This document shows, in pieces, positions 27,640 through 36,512 of a stretch of 64,000 nt of DNA. Position numbers and translations under genes: made by a program. The DNA comes from Thiospirochaeta perfilievii (GTDB lineage: Bacteria > Spirochaetota > Spirochaetia > DSM-2461). Each line of letters begins with the position of its first letter. The first letter of the stretch is position 1. The stretch is taken from the NCBI RefSeq assembly GCF_008329945.1, contig NZ_CP035807.1, positions 1 to 64,000 on the forward strand, given 5' to 3'. Below the pieces are notes generated by a model. The model had not been told where the DNA came from and ran no database searches. It was given only the letters and a program-made list of their open reading frames with translations.

Positions 27640-28800
27640 TTATTTAACCTTAGTTTTCTTTAAAAGCAGAAGAAGTGGCAATCCGATTAAGGTAGATAAA
27701 CCTAAAATATAATAGGTAGTATCAATGCTTAATAGGTCTGACAACTTACCTCCAACAATCAATAAAATGGATGTTATTCCGAAATTTAGGGACATAAATA
27801 TTCCATTAGCAGTTGTTGGAAAATCAAAACCATGACCTTGAATAAGAGTATATATAGCTGGCATTGAAGCAAAGGAGAAAAAACCGATTAAAATCAACAT
27901 TGGGTATAATGGTAGGCTTGGAATTAAGATATACATTGTAACAAAAATAGTTGCAGCAGTTAAAATAACATATAAAATCTTTTTGGGACCTATTTTATCA
28001 ATCATTATACCAGAAACAATGACACCAGCAACAGTAGCTCCTTGAACAACTGCTAAGGCTCCATTTGCAGATAGAAGTGATTCTCCATGGCTTTGTAAAT
28101 ATAGGGGAAGAAAACTTTTAAAAATTGTTGAAATTAGAGCTTTTTGAACAGATATTCCAGCAACTAAGATAAAAAGTAGTTTACCATCCTTAAATGTCTC
28201 TATTATTGAACCTTTTTTCTTCTCTTTAATATCCAGAGATATATCAACTTTTCTAAATGAGAGATAAAATCCAAGACTTACAAGCATGGAAACAGGTATA
28301 AGAATAAACATATTTTTAAAACCAATAGTTGAGAGTATAAGTACAATAATTATTGGTCCTAGGGTTCTTGCAGCCTCACCCCCTATTTGAAAAGCAGTCA
28401 TAGCCATCCCTATTCTATTAGGAGCACTTCTTTTTAAAAGAGTTGGTGCTGGCACATGAAAACCTGCAGCACTTATTCCTGATATTAAGACTAAACCCAT
28501 TACTATGTAAAAATTTGGTGCTAAACCTAATAAGGATATGGATATAGATGTAATTAAAGGACAAAAAATAACAAACCATTTAGGATTATGTTTCTCGGCA
28601 TACTCTGCAATATTTGCACTTAATAGTGATGGTATTCTCACAGCGACTAATATCCACCCTGCATGGAGGTAATCCAGTTGAAAATTATCTTTTAAAACTG
28701 GTAATAATGGTATTACAAATGCCGTAAATATATCATGCCAAAAATGACCAAATGATACTAATAATATTATTAAAAGGGATTTCAAACTTCTACTTTTCAT
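27640..28800 (-). CDS. MFS transporter, fosmidomycin-resistance-like
   Basis: Inner-membrane transporter of 386 residues with about 12 hydrophobic segments. The N-terminus (FGHFWHDIFTAFVIPLLPVL) and the GGEAARTLGPI segment resemble the Fsr/YfkF-type branch of the major facilitator superfamily. Likely a drug or small-molecule exporter; the substrate is not readable. The group II intron begins three nucleotides after its stop codon. Confidence 0.78.
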   Translation of the reverse strand: MKSRSLKSLLIILLVSFGHFWHDIFTAFVIPLLPVLKDNFQLDYLHAGWILVAVRIPSLLSANIAEYAEKHNPKWFVIFCPLITSISISLLGLAPNFYIVMGLVLISGISAAGFHVPAPTLLKRSAPNRIGMAMTAFQIGGEAARTLGPIIIVLILSTIGFKNMFILIPVSMLVSLGFYLSFRKVDISLDIKEKKKGSIIETFKDGKLLFILVAGISVQKALISTIFKSFLPLYLQSHGESLLSANGALAVVQGATVAGVIVSGIMIDKIGPKKILYVILTAATIFVTMYILIPSLPLYPMLILIGFFSFASMPAIYTLIQGHGFDFPTTANGIFMSLNFGITSILLIVGGKLSDLLSIDTTYYILGLSTLIGLPLLLLLKKTKVK

Positions 28801-28853
28801 AGATTAAGATTATCCCTTTAAATTAAAAAGTTCCATATCCTATATTAAAATAA

Positions 28854-29609
28854 TTAAAGTTTTGGTTCTATATGTTTTGTTAAAACCTTATTACCTGTTT
28901 CTGTTATTAGTACCATATGCTCACATCTAGATGAAAGTTTTCCATCCCTAGTCTTAGTAACCCAATTTTTATCACGGATAGCTCTTCGCCCCTGGTTTAT
29001 CATAGGCTCAATACAGAATATCATACCTGGTTTTAAAACTTCTCCAACCCCTGGGGTCCCATAATTTGTAACAGATGGTGACTCATGCATATCTAAACCG
29101 ATAAAATGCCCACAATACTCTCTTACAACTGAGTATCCATTGGATTCGGCGTGACTCTGTATCGCAAACCCTATATCTCCAAGAGTATTTCCCGGTTGTG
29201 CAGCCTTTATACCCTTATATAAACACTCCTCGGTAACATCTATTAATCTTTGAGCCTCACTAGATATCTTTCCAACAGCTATAGTTCTTGAACAATCTGA
29301 ATAATAACCATTTCTCTCAATAACTAGATCAATGTCAATTATATCTCCTTCTAATAGTACTCTATCATCTGGGATTCCATGGGTTACAGACTCATTTACA
29401 GATAGACAACTAACACAGGGAAATCCATGATAACCCTTACATGGACCATTTACCCCCATTTTATTCATCTCATCCTCAATTTTTTTGTCTAATTCAAAAG
29501 TTGTTATACCTGGTTTAACCCAAGATAAGCTTTTATTAATTAATTCAGTAATTAAATCTGCCATTATTGTTATTTCTTTAATTTCTTTCTCTGTTTTAAT
29601 CATTGCCAT
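28854..29609 (-). CDS. map: Methionine aminopeptidase, type I
   Basis: Removes the initiator Met from nascent proteins. 251 residues, normal for type Ia. Metal ligands are visible: Asp in DIDLVIERNGYYSDCSRT (both Asp), His in YCGHFIGLDMHE, Glu in IFCIEPMI and Glu in RCEHMVLITE. The start is MAMIKTEKE; the second Met (29603) is also possible because no good ribosome-binding site marks the first. The small upstream gene ends 32 nt before. Confidence 0.96.
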   Translation of the reverse strand: MAMIKTEKEIKEITIMADLITELINKSLSWVKPGITTFELDKKIEDEMNKMGVNGPCKGYHGFPCVSCLSVNESVTHGIPDDRVLLEGDIIDIDLVIERNGYYSDCSRTIAVGKISSEAQRLIDVTEECLYKGIKAAQPGNTLGDIGFAIQSHAESNGYSVVREYCGHFIGLDMHESPSVTNYGTPGVGEVLKPGMIFCIEPMINQGRRAIRDKNWVTKTRDGKLSSRCEHMVLITETGNKVLTKHIEPKL

Positions 29610-29641
29610 ATAAATAAATTACTATAAAGATTCCCCTTAGT

Positions 29642-29872
29642 CTATCTCTGAATTGTAATGCTTTGGAATTTTGACATAAGTATAATAATATTATTCTCAA
29701 AAAACCTTGAGAGCCTCATAAGCCTATAGATTGAACGTAGCTCTCTATTTGCAATATCCCTAGTAATCCCACCATCCTTATATAGTTTTAACATTCTATT
29801 TTGTTGAAGATGAAGCTTTGCATACCACCTTAGAACTAAATACTCTAAACTCTTTAATATATTTCTAATCAT
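29642..29872 (-). CDS. Small basic hypothetical protein upstream of map
   Basis: Product of 76 residues, rich in Arg, Lys and Leu, predicted helical (RELRSIYRLMRLSRFFENN), no signal peptide. The family is not recognised. It is likely real: AAGGAG lies 7 nt before the ATG, it is on the same strand as map with a 32-nt gap, and no larger gene overlaps it. Confidence 0.6.
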   Translation of the reverse strand: MIRNILKSLEYLVLRWYAKLHLQQNRMLKLYKDGGITRDIANRELRSIYRLMRLSRFFENNIIILMSKFQSITIQR

Positions 29873-30045
29873 AACTTACTCCTTAAAACAAACTTAACAA
29901 TTGCCCCCGAATCCTTATTTCGCACAATTTATTTATTTTAAAAAAAATTACACTGTAATTAAGTTATATTACTTTTTTTCATTTAGTTTAAAAATACTAC
30001 TAAATAGGTATTTAACAAACAAACTAGATACTCTAATATTCTTCA

Positions 30046-31398
30046 ATGGAAAAATTGAAAGAGTATTTACTCTCAAAAAAAACAATTTTAATTATGATAT
30101 TAGCAATGTCCCTCCCAGCAATTATAGAGATGGCTTTAAACACTATGCTAGGTGTTGCAGATACTATTATGTTAAGCCGATTTATTGGAAAAGAGGCCCT
30201 CTCCTCTGCTGGTTTTGCAAACCAGATTGTTTTTACTCTAATTTTTGTATTCTCATCATTCAATACAGGAGCTGTAGCATTAATCTCTAGATCCTATGGA
30301 GAGAAAAATTTTAAACGGTTAAAGGATGTTGCTGTTCAAAATGTAACCCTAAATCTATTTTTAGGCCTTATAATGACTGTTATTGGTTTACTTTTTAGTA
30401 AAATAATTTTTGGAATATACGATGTATCAGAGAGAGTATATTTAGATTCAGTAAAATATTTTGAGATTATTTTAATTGGTCTTTTACCAATGTTTTTGTC
30501 CTTCTCCTTTGCTGCGACATTAAGGGGTTCCGGTAATACAAAAACACCTATGATAATAACTTGTATTGCAAATATAATAAATATTATAGGTAACTATGTT
30601 TTAATACTTGGTATTGGACCATTCCCAAAGTTGGGTATTGCTGGAGCAGCATGGGCCACTACAGGATCAAGGTATATTGCTACATTTCTATATATTTATG
30701 TTTTATACTTTAAAGATAGTAAGTTTAGGCTAAAGTTTAGGTTATTACTTAATAAGGATATAATAAAACCTCTATGGAATATAAGTTTACCAGGGGCTAT
30801 AGAGCAAGCTCTGATGCAATTATCCTTTGTCTTACTAGGTGTTATTGTATCAAAACTTGATACTGTAGCCGAAGCTTCATTTAGAATATTGATACAGATA
30901 GAGTCACTATCTTTTATGCCAGCAGTCGGAATGTCCATAGCTACCGCAACCCTTGTTGGAAAATCTTTAGGCGAGAAGAACTCAAAAAAGGCAGTTGAAA
31001 TAGGTTACCTATCTACTCTACTAGGCTTAATTTGGGCGGTAATTATGGCAAGTTTTTTTATTATATTCCCATCGTCTATTATCGGAATATTCTCAAATGA
31101 AGCTATAGTTATTACCACAGGTATCCCAGTAATGCTATTTTTAGCTATAAACCAGTTGGGACTTAATATTCAAATAGTAATCTCAGGAGCATTAAGGGGC
31201 GCAGGTGATACAAAAGTTGTTATGCTAAATACTATATTAAGATTATGGATAATATTTGTTCCATCCTCATTTATATTTATTAATATCTTTAATACTGGCC
31301 TTGTGGGAATCTGGTATGCAGAAATTATATCGTTTATATTCTTCTCAACCCACCTACTTCTTAGATTTAAAAGTAAAAAATGGATTAAAGAGATATAA
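30046..31398 (+). CDS. MATE family efflux transporter
   Basis: Membrane exporter of 450 residues with 12 hydrophobic segments and two homologous halves (MALNTMLGVADTIMLSRFIG in the first, MQLSFVLLGVIVSKLDTVAEA in the second, each split below 20 here). The typical AATLRGSGNTKTPM and ISGALRGAGDTKVVM repeats are present. Likely an Na+- or H+-coupled drug or metabolite antiporter. No Shine-Dalgarno precedes the ATG. It ends in a strong bidirectional terminator. Confidence 0.92.
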   Translation: MEKLKEYLLSKKTILIMILAMSLPAIIEMALNTMLGVADTIMLSRFIGKEALSSAGFANQIVFTLIFVFSSFNTGAVALISRSYGEKNFKRLKDVAVQNVTLNLFLGLIMTVIGLLFSKIIFGIYDVSERVYLDSVKYFEIILIGLLPMFLSFSFAATLRGSGNTKTPMIITCIANIINIIGNYVLILGIGPFPKLGIAGAAWATTGSRYIATFLYIYVLYFKDSKFRLKFRLLLNKDIIKPLWNISLPGAIEQALMQLSFVLLGVIVSKLDTVAEASFRILIQIESLSFMPAVGMSIATATLVGKSLGEKNSKKAVEIGYLSTLLGLIWAVIMASFFIIFPSSIIGIFSNEAIVITTGIPVMLFLAINQLGLNIQIVISGALRGAGDTKVVMLNTILRLWIIFVPSSFIFINIFNTGLVGIWYAEIISFIFFSTHLLLRFKSKKWIKEI

Positions 31399-31428
31399 AA
31401 AAAACTGGATATAAATCCAGTTTTTTTT
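31397..31428. terminator. Bidirectional terminator
   Basis: Stem CTGGAT/ATCCAG (31405-31410, 31415-31420) extended by A8/T8 tracts on either side, loop ATAA. It serves both the MATE gene (plus) and the convergent small gene (minus), whose last bases it overlaps. Confidence 0.92.
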
Positions 31429-31744
31429 AGTTTATAGACATCTCTAGAATTACTAGATCATCACTATACTCTTTGTAATGGGTAAAGTTTAAACCAAGAA
31501 GTTCATCAAAAAGTTTTTTTACATCATCTTTATTTTCGTTTATTGTAATTTTACTATCAATAATATTTGTAGAATCATTGTTTACAACTAATTTAGCAGA
31601 ATTATCTTTTTTTAACAAATCAACTTTTTTACTACCTTGTTGGGTTAGAGATAAAATCTTATCTCCTGCTTTTAAATAGTGAAGTGTTGCAACACTACCA
31701 TCTAGTAATAATTTAACAAAGCCCTGTTCTTTAATTTCACTCAT
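31427..31744 (-). CDS. Small protein resembling the PNPOx-like flavin-binding split barrel
   Basis: Product of 105 residues. The pattern DGSVATLHYLKAGDKILSLT, then GSKKVDLLKKDNSAKLVVN, resembles the first half of pyridoxamine-phosphate-oxidase-like split-barrel proteins, including the step GSKK...L. It is short for that family and lacks an obvious second half, so cofactor binding is uncertain. AAGGAG-like sequence precedes the ATG. It is alone on the minus strand, with a palindromic upstream region. Confidence 0.5.
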   Translation of the reverse strand: MSEIKEQGFVKLLLDGSVATLHYLKAGDKILSLTQQGSKKVDLLKKDNSAKLVVNNDSTNIIDSKITINENKDDVKKLFDELLGLNFTHYKEYSDDLVILEMSIN

Positions 31745-31772
31745 AGTTTTCTCCTTATTAACAAATACATAT

Positions 31773-31787
31773 TAGTAATAATTACTA
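31773..31787. repeat. Short inverted repeat TAGTAAT-A-ATTACTA
   Basis: Perfect 7-bp arms separated by one base in the divergent region between the PNPOx-like gene and the metallo-hydrolase. Related TTACTAA/TTAGTAA words recur at about 31830 and 31876. It may be an operator, but in such AT-rich DNA chance is possible. Confidence 0.35.
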
Positions 31788-31917
31788 TTAAGGTCAATAT
31801 ATTTCTAATATTTATTAAAATATAGTTTATTACTAAGGTAATAGCAAATTAAAAAAGAAATAGAAAGCTAATTGATTACTAATAAGAATTCCCATATCAT
31901 TAATATAGAGGCTAAAA

Positions 31918-32760
31918 ATGATAATAAAATGTTGGGGTACTAGAGGGTCAATACCTGCACCTGGAAATAAAGCACATATATATGGTGGAAATACAACTTG
32001 TTTTGAAATTAGATCAGAGAAGAATAACTTAATAATAATTGATGCTGGTTCTGGAATAAGACTTTTAGGAAAAGAAATTTTAGAAGATAAAAACAGAAAG
32101 GATATACATCTTCTTTTAACCCATGCCCATTGGGATCATCTAATGGGATTTCCATTTTTTACCCCCGCCTATTTTAGTAAGTATAACATCTATGTAAGAG
32201 GTGGAAAATATGCAAAGAAGTCCCTAGAAAAGTATTTAAAACATCAAATGGAACCACCCTACTTTCCTGTTAACTTCAATCTTTTAAATGCAAATTTTAA
32301 TTTCCAAAGAGGAAAACCTAAAATGATTAAAGATGACCCAATAAAAATTGAGTCAATTAATTTAAATCATCCAGATGGTGGGTTTGGATATAAAATAGTA
32401 GAGAATGGTAAAATATTCATCCTGTTAACAGATAATGAACTTGACTACCATCATCCTAAGGGTCCAAGTAAAGAGACATTTATTGATTTTTGTAAAGATG
32501 CTGACCTCCTATATCATGATGCACAGTATACAGAAGATGATTATAATACAACTAAGGGTTGGGGACACTCTACATATGATTCTGCAGTAGAATTGGCCAT
32601 TAAATCAAATGTAAAAGCTCTTGGGTTCTGCCATCATGATCCAGATAGAACTGATAAAGAGTTAGATGAACTAGTTCTAAAATACCAGAAAGTAATTATT
32701 AATAGTGGCAAAAAAATAGACTGCTTTGGAGTAAAAGAGGGTTCAGTAATAAAACTGTGA
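31918..32760 (+). CDS. MBL-fold metallo-hydrolase
   Basis: Beta-lactamase-fold hydrolase of 280 residues, cytoplasmic. Metal-binding HxHxDH motif in LTHAHWDHLMGFPFF, downstream Asp in LLTDNEL/LLYHDAQYTEDD and His in GFCHHDPDRTD. The N-terminal CWGTRGSIPAPG is typical of the subgroup often annotated as cyclic-nucleotide phosphodiesterase/RNase Z-like. The substrate is unknown. Divergent from the PNPOx-like gene. Confidence 0.87.
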   Translation: MIIKCWGTRGSIPAPGNKAHIYGGNTTCFEIRSEKNNLIIIDAGSGIRLLGKEILEDKNRKDIHLLLTHAHWDHLMGFPFFTPAYFSKYNIYVRGGKYAKKSLEKYLKHQMEPPYFPVNFNLLNANFNFQRGKPKMIKDDPIKIESINLNHPDGGFGYKIVENGKIFILLTDNELDYHHPKGPSKETFIDFCKDADLLYHDAQYTEDDYNTTKGWGHSTYDSAVELAIKSNVKALGFCHHDPDRTDKELDELVLKYQKVIINSGKKIDCFGVKEGSVIKL

Positions 32761-32802
32761 AGAATTTATTTTTAATATTTTTCTTTTTTTATTGTTTTTA
32801 AG

Positions 32803-32831
32803 TTGCACTTTTATATCGTGCACGATATAAT
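32803..32831 (+). promoter_or_regulatory. Promoter of the gpx-ohrR operon
   Basis: TTGCAC (32803-32808), exact 17-bp spacer, perfect TATAAT (32826-32831). The spacer and -10 are covered by the palindromic operator, so a bound repressor would block RNA polymerase. Confidence 0.85.
32811..32830. promoter_or_regulatory. Candidate OhrR/MarR operator
   Basis: Perfect 20-bp palindrome TTATATCGTGCACGATATAA centred between -35 and -10 of the gpx promoter. The second gene of the operon encodes an OhrR-like MarR repressor, so autoregulation relieved by organic peroxide is the natural reading. Confidence 0.85.
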
Positions 32832-32861
32832 TTAACTAAATTGAATTAATTGGAGATTGAA

Positions 32862-33344
32862 ATGAAAGATAATTTTTACGACTTTAAGGCAAAAGATATA
32901 AACGGTAATGATGTATCAATGGAACAGTACAAAGGTAAATCTGTATTAATTGTTAATACAGCAAGTAATTGTGGTTTTACACCTCAATATGATGGTTTGC
33001 AACAGCTATATACAGAAAAAAAAGATGAAGACTTTATAATTCTAGGTTTTCCTTGTGACCAATTTGGCCATCAAGAACCTGGAGATGAAGGGGAAATTTA
33101 CGCTTTTTGTAGGAAAAACTTTGGTGTAACTTTCCCATTATTTTCAAAAATTGATGTAAATGGGCCCAATACACATCCAATATTTGATTATTTAAAAGAG
33201 AGTTTACCTGGAGTTATTGGAGGAAATATTAAATGGAACTTTACAAAATTTTTAATTGACTCTAAAGGGAACCCTGTTAAGAGGTTTGCACCAACAGATA
33301 CACCTGATAAGATAACAAAATACTTAAAAAAGAATAATTATTAA
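32862..33344 (+). CDS. Glutathione peroxidase-family thiol peroxidase (Cys type)
   Basis: Reduces peroxides with thiol reductants, most likely thioredoxin because the active residue is Cys rather than selenocysteine. 160 residues. Peroxidatic Cys in NTASNCGFTPQY, second family motif FPCDQFGHQEPG with probable resolving Cys, and KWNFTKFLID with the catalytic Trp/Asn. I chose ATG 32862: GGAG at 32852-32855 is 6 nt upstream, whereas the earlier in-frame TTG (32850) overlaps that ribosome-binding site. First gene of a two-gene operon with the OhrR-like regulator. Confidence 0.93.
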   Translation: MKDNFYDFKAKDINGNDVSMEQYKGKSVLIVNTASNCGFTPQYDGLQQLYTEKKDEDFIILGFPCDQFGHQEPGDEGEIYAFCRKNFGVTFPLFSKIDVNGPNTHPIFDYLKESLPGVIGGNIKWNFTKFLIDSKGNPVKRFAPTDTPDKITKYLKKNNY

Positions 33345-33356
33345 GGAGTGTTATTA

Positions 33357-33794
33357 GTGTCTGGTTACGAACAGCTTAAATTGGATAATCAACTATGTTT
33401 TCCACTTTATGCCACATCAAGATTAATTACTAAAATTTACCAACCACTTTTAAAGGAGTTAGACCTAACCTACCCCCAATACTTGATTATGTTAGTATTG
33501 TGGGAAGAGGACTCTCTAGCTGTAACTGCAATTGGGAAAAGGGTTATTCTTGAAACAAATACCATAACACCTCTGCTTAAAAGGTTAGAATCAAAGGGAC
33601 TTATAACAAGAGAAAAAAATATAGAGGATGAACGTAGTATTATTGTATCACTTACAGAGTTTGGAAAAGAGATGGAGAATAAAGCTTGCTTAATCCCTAT
33701 TAAACTCTTAGAAAACTTTCAAGATAAGTTTACAATATCAGAAGCTCAAGATTTAAAGAGAGGGTTAGATAAGCTTATAGATATCTTAAAATAG
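33357..33794 (+). CDS. ohrR: MarR-family organic-peroxide sensor, OhrR-like
   Basis: Winged-helix repressor of 145 residues. The N-terminal NQLCFPLYATSR places a Cys at residue 14, equivalent to the redox-active Cys15 of Bacillus OhrR, which is oxidised by organic hydroperoxides. The recognition helix region (ETNTITPLLKRLESKGLI) and wing (REKNIEDERSIIVSLTE) follow. Chosen start is GTG 33357, 8 nt after AGGAG (33344-33348); an earlier GTG at 33348 overlaps that site. It follows gpx by 12 nt. Usually OhrR controls ohr; here gpx takes that place. Confidence 0.88.
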   Translation: MSGYEQLKLDNQLCFPLYATSRLITKIYQPLLKELDLTYPQYLIMLVLWEEDSLAVTAIGKRVILETNTITPLLKRLESKGLITREKNIEDERSIIVSLTEFGKEMENKACLIPIKLLENFQDKFTISEAQDLKRGLDKLIDILK

Positions 33795-33861
33795 TTTTAA
33801 CCTAACTGTATATACGATTTTATGATTAGTGTTTATACTTAACATACAAAGAGGGGATAAA

Positions 33862-34419
33862 ATGAAAAATATTTTTTTGATAATAATAATATCACTTTCA
33901 ACTAACTTATTTGCACTTCTTCCAATTAGTCAACAGGAGGAAGATGGATTAATATGGCTTTTAGAATCTACAAAACTCTCTAAGGACATATATAATGATC
34001 TACACGAAATTTGGAATATTCAACTGTTTTCTAGTATTGAATTAGTAGAGGATAGAGATTATAAGAGTATAGAGAAACTATTAGATAAATATCTTATCAA
34101 AAACCCAATAAAAAGCATTAAAAAAGGAGAGTATTCTAGTCCATATATATCCAAGTTATATTCAGATTTTAGTCAAAAATATGATGATTCAGAGTATGAA
34201 GCGTTAAGAATTGCTGCAACCTTAGAAGATTTAATGATAAGTGATATTAATGATTTATTAGAAACCTCTACAAATGAAGAGTTTATTAATCTCTTTACAA
34301 CTTTAAGATATAGTGCAATAAGCCATATCCGTGGGATAAATAACCTAATGAAAAAGAAGTATAAGGTTGAGTATCAAGCTCAGTTTTTATCTATTTTAGA
34401 ATTAAAAAATATTTTATAG
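33862..34419 (+). CDS. Secreted DUF2202 (ferritin-like) protein
   Basis: Product of 185 residues from the ATG at 33862, which has GAGGGG upstream; an earlier in-frame start lacks one. Signal peptide MKNIFLIIIISLSTNLFA, then the DUF2202 pattern: EEDGLIWLLESTKLSKDIYNDLHEIW, YKSIEKLLDKYLIKNP, EYEALRIAATLEDLMISDINDL, and SHIRGINN near the end. Glu and His residues typical of the ferritin-like four-helix bundle are present in part; the first-helix EExxxxxD pattern is weakened (ESTKLSKD). Function in metal or redox homeostasis is suspected only. Confidence 0.75.
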   Translation: MKNIFLIIIISLSTNLFALLPISQQEEDGLIWLLESTKLSKDIYNDLHEIWNIQLFSSIELVEDRDYKSIEKLLDKYLIKNPIKSIKKGEYSSPYISKLYSDFSQKYDDSEYEALRIAATLEDLMISDINDLLETSTNEEFINLFTTLRYSAISHIRGINNLMKKKYKVEYQAQFLSILELKNIL

Positions 34420-34431
34420 CGGTTTATTTAG

Positions 34432-35343
34432 ATGAATATAATTGAAGTAAAAAATCTTAATAAAAAGTATGGAAACATTGAGGCGGTAAAAGATCTAACT
34501 TTTACAGTTAGAGAGAACTCTTTATTCGCTTTTTTAGGGCAAAATGGAGCTGGGAAAAGTACTACTATAAACATTATTTCAACACTGCTTAATTTTGACT
34601 CAGGTAGTGTAAAGGTAGCTGATAACATTTTAGGTAGTGATGATGATAGAATTAGAGCAACCATCGGTGTAGTATTTCAGAACTCAATGTTAGACGATTT
34701 ATTAACAGTAAGAGAGAACTTACATGTTAGAGGTTCATTTTATGGTTTAAGTTCTAAGGAAGTAGATTCTAGAGTTGATGAGTTAAATGCTTTATTAGAA
34801 ATTAAGTCCTACTATGGCCAGAAGTATGGGGAACTATCTGGGGGGCAAAAGAGGAAGGCCGATATAGCCCGAGCTCTAATAAATTGGCCCAAAATACTAT
34901 TTCTTGATGAACCAACTACTGGTTTAGATCCTAAAAGTAGAAGAGATATTTGGGAACTGATAAATCAATTACGAATAAAAAGAAATATTACAATTTTTTT
35001 AACTACCCACTATATGCAAGAAGTTCATGACGCTAATAAAGTAGTGATTATTGATAAGGGACGTATATTAGCTGTAGGTTCCAGTGAAGAGCTTAGAAAA
35101 AAATACTCCAATGATAGATTAAAACTACTCTACTCTAAAGAGTTAATAAGTGAATTAGAAAAAGATAATACAGAGTTCTATTTAATGAATGATACAATCA
35201 ATATAATATTAAAGGACTCTTTTCAAGGTATTTCTTATGTAAATAAATATAGAAGTTATATTAATGAGTTTGAAATAATTAAGGGAAATATGGATGATGT
35301 CTTTTTAAATGTTACAGGAAAAAATATAGGAAAAGAGTTATGA
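34432..35343 (+). CDS. ABC-2 exporter ATP-binding protein
   Basis: ATPase of 303 residues, DrrA/CcmA-like. Walker A GQNGAGKST, Q-loop VVFQNSM, signature LSGGQKRK, Walker B ILFLDEPTTGLD, H-loop TTHYMQE. The C-terminal 80 residues are the usual DUF4162-like tail. It overlaps the permease gene by an ATGA, so the two are translationally coupled. Probably exports a drug, lipid or peptide. Confidence 0.93.
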   Translation: MNIIEVKNLNKKYGNIEAVKDLTFTVRENSLFAFLGQNGAGKSTTINIISTLLNFDSGSVKVADNILGSDDDRIRATIGVVFQNSMLDDLLTVRENLHVRGSFYGLSSKEVDSRVDELNALLEIKSYYGQKYGELSGGQKRKADIARALINWPKILFLDEPTTGLDPKSRRDIWELINQLRIKRNITIFLTTHYMQEVHDANKVVIIDKGRILAVGSSEELRKKYSNDRLKLLYSKELISELEKDNTEFYLMNDTINIILKDSFQGISYVNKYRSYINEFEIIKGNMDDVFLNVTGKNIGKEL

Positions 35344-36218
35344 AAATGTTGATACAATTAGTTAAGAGGAATCTACTTTTATATCTAAGGGATAAAGCTT
35401 CTGTTTTTTTTAGTTTTTTATCAGTAATAATTATAATTGCGATGTATATACTATTCCTTGGAAATATGCAGATAAATGATCTAACCCGGAGTGTTGGAGA
35501 TATTCCTGGTTTAAACTGGTTAACAAGTAGTTGGATTATGGCTGGTATTTTAACAGTTTCAACTATAACAGTTCCACTAGCCTCCCTTGGAACTCTAATT
35601 AAGGATAAGGAGAATGGTAAAATTGTCGATTTTTATACATCTCCAATTAATAGAAACATTTTAGCTTTAAGTTATTTAATTAGTTCTTGGATTACATCAT
35701 TTATTATGGTTTTTCTAAATTTTATTATTGGGCAGATCTATGTTATTTTAAATGGTGGGGAATTTTTTAATATTATTAAAACCTTACAGTTAGTTAGTCT
35801 GTTTTCAATCTCAATAATCTCTTTTAGTAGTATGTTTTTTTATATAAGTCTATTTATGAAGAGCCAAAATGCCTTTGGACTTTTAAGTACTATTGTTGGA
35901 ACATTTGTTGGATTTCTAGGGGGTATCTATATTCCTATAGGAGTTTTAAGCAGTAGTATACAGAGAGTAATGAATTCTCTACCAACTTCACATAGTGTTA
36001 CTTTAATTCGTAGGACATATATGTCAGGAGCTATAAATAAAGTATTTAAAAATGCTCCTGAAGATATATATGACAATTATGCGGATATTTATGGATTAAC
36101 AATAAAAATTAATGATACAGATATTAGTGATACAATCATGTTATTATATCTAATTGTTTTTGCACTGTTTTTCTATATCTTAAGTATTATTAAATTAAAA
36201 AATACTAAGTTAATTTAA
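35340..36218 (+). CDS. ABC-2 type permease
   Basis: Membrane protein of 292 residues with six predicted transmembrane segments and the ABC-2 signature region (STIVGTFVGFLGGIYIPIG). Partner of the ATPase immediately upstream. Its last 9 bp overlap the end of the convergent rnfB-like gene. Confidence 0.9.
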   Translation: MKMLIQLVKRNLLLYLRDKASVFFSFLSVIIIIAMYILFLGNMQINDLTRSVGDIPGLNWLTSSWIMAGILTVSTITVPLASLGTLIKDKENGKIVDFYTSPINRNILALSYLISSWITSFIMVFLNFIIGQIYVILNGGEFFNIIKTLQLVSLFSISIISFSSMFFYISLFMKSQNAFGLLSTIVGTFVGFLGGIYIPIGVLSSSIQRVMNSLPTSHSVTLIRRTYMSGAINKVFKNAPEDIYDNYADIYGLTIKINDTDISDTIMLLYLIVFALFFYILSIIKLKNTKLI

Positions 36219-36512
36219 TCTATTCTTAATACCATATGAATCTAGAATCTCCTTTATTTTTTGCTTCCCTTCTGGTTTAGAAGGTTTGCAATTACTTATA
36301 GGAACCTCAGATCTAATTAGACCATTAGCCATACCTTCACAACCAGGGTATCCACAGGACCCACAGTTAAAGTGTGGTAGGGCGTTATATACTGCCACAA
36401 CTCTCTCATCAACTTTTACTTCAAATATTATTGAAGCAACTCCTAATAAAACTCCAATTAATAGTCCAACAACTCCTATAACTATTACCGCTGTAAGTAT
36501 AATACTATTCAT
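36210..36512 (-). CDS. RnfB-like protein reduced to membrane anchor plus one [4Fe-4S] domain
   Basis: About 100 residues: one N-terminal transmembrane helix, then the RnfB [4Fe-4S] domain CGSCGYPGC with a fourth Cys 16 residues later (ISNCKPS). Regular RnfB continues with a ferredoxin domain carrying two more [4Fe-4S] clusters; here the gene stops and immediately meets the convergent ABC permease, leaving no space. Start chosen at ATG 36512, with AGAGGTGA upstream; the in-frame GTG at 36521 overlaps that site. Last gene of the cyd-rnf unit. It can carry one electron at a time from or to a partner but cannot dock ferredoxin in the usual way. Confidence 0.8.
   Translation of the reverse strand: MNSIILTAVIVIGVVGLLIGVLLGVASIIFEVKVDERVVAVYNALPHFNCGSCGYPGCEGMANGLIRSEVPISNCKPSKPEGKQKIKEILDSYGIKNRLN

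Noticed and set aside
30033-30290. Open frames overlapping the start of the MATE gene on both strands.
   Set aside because: MATE has full family conservation from its first residues; the others have none.
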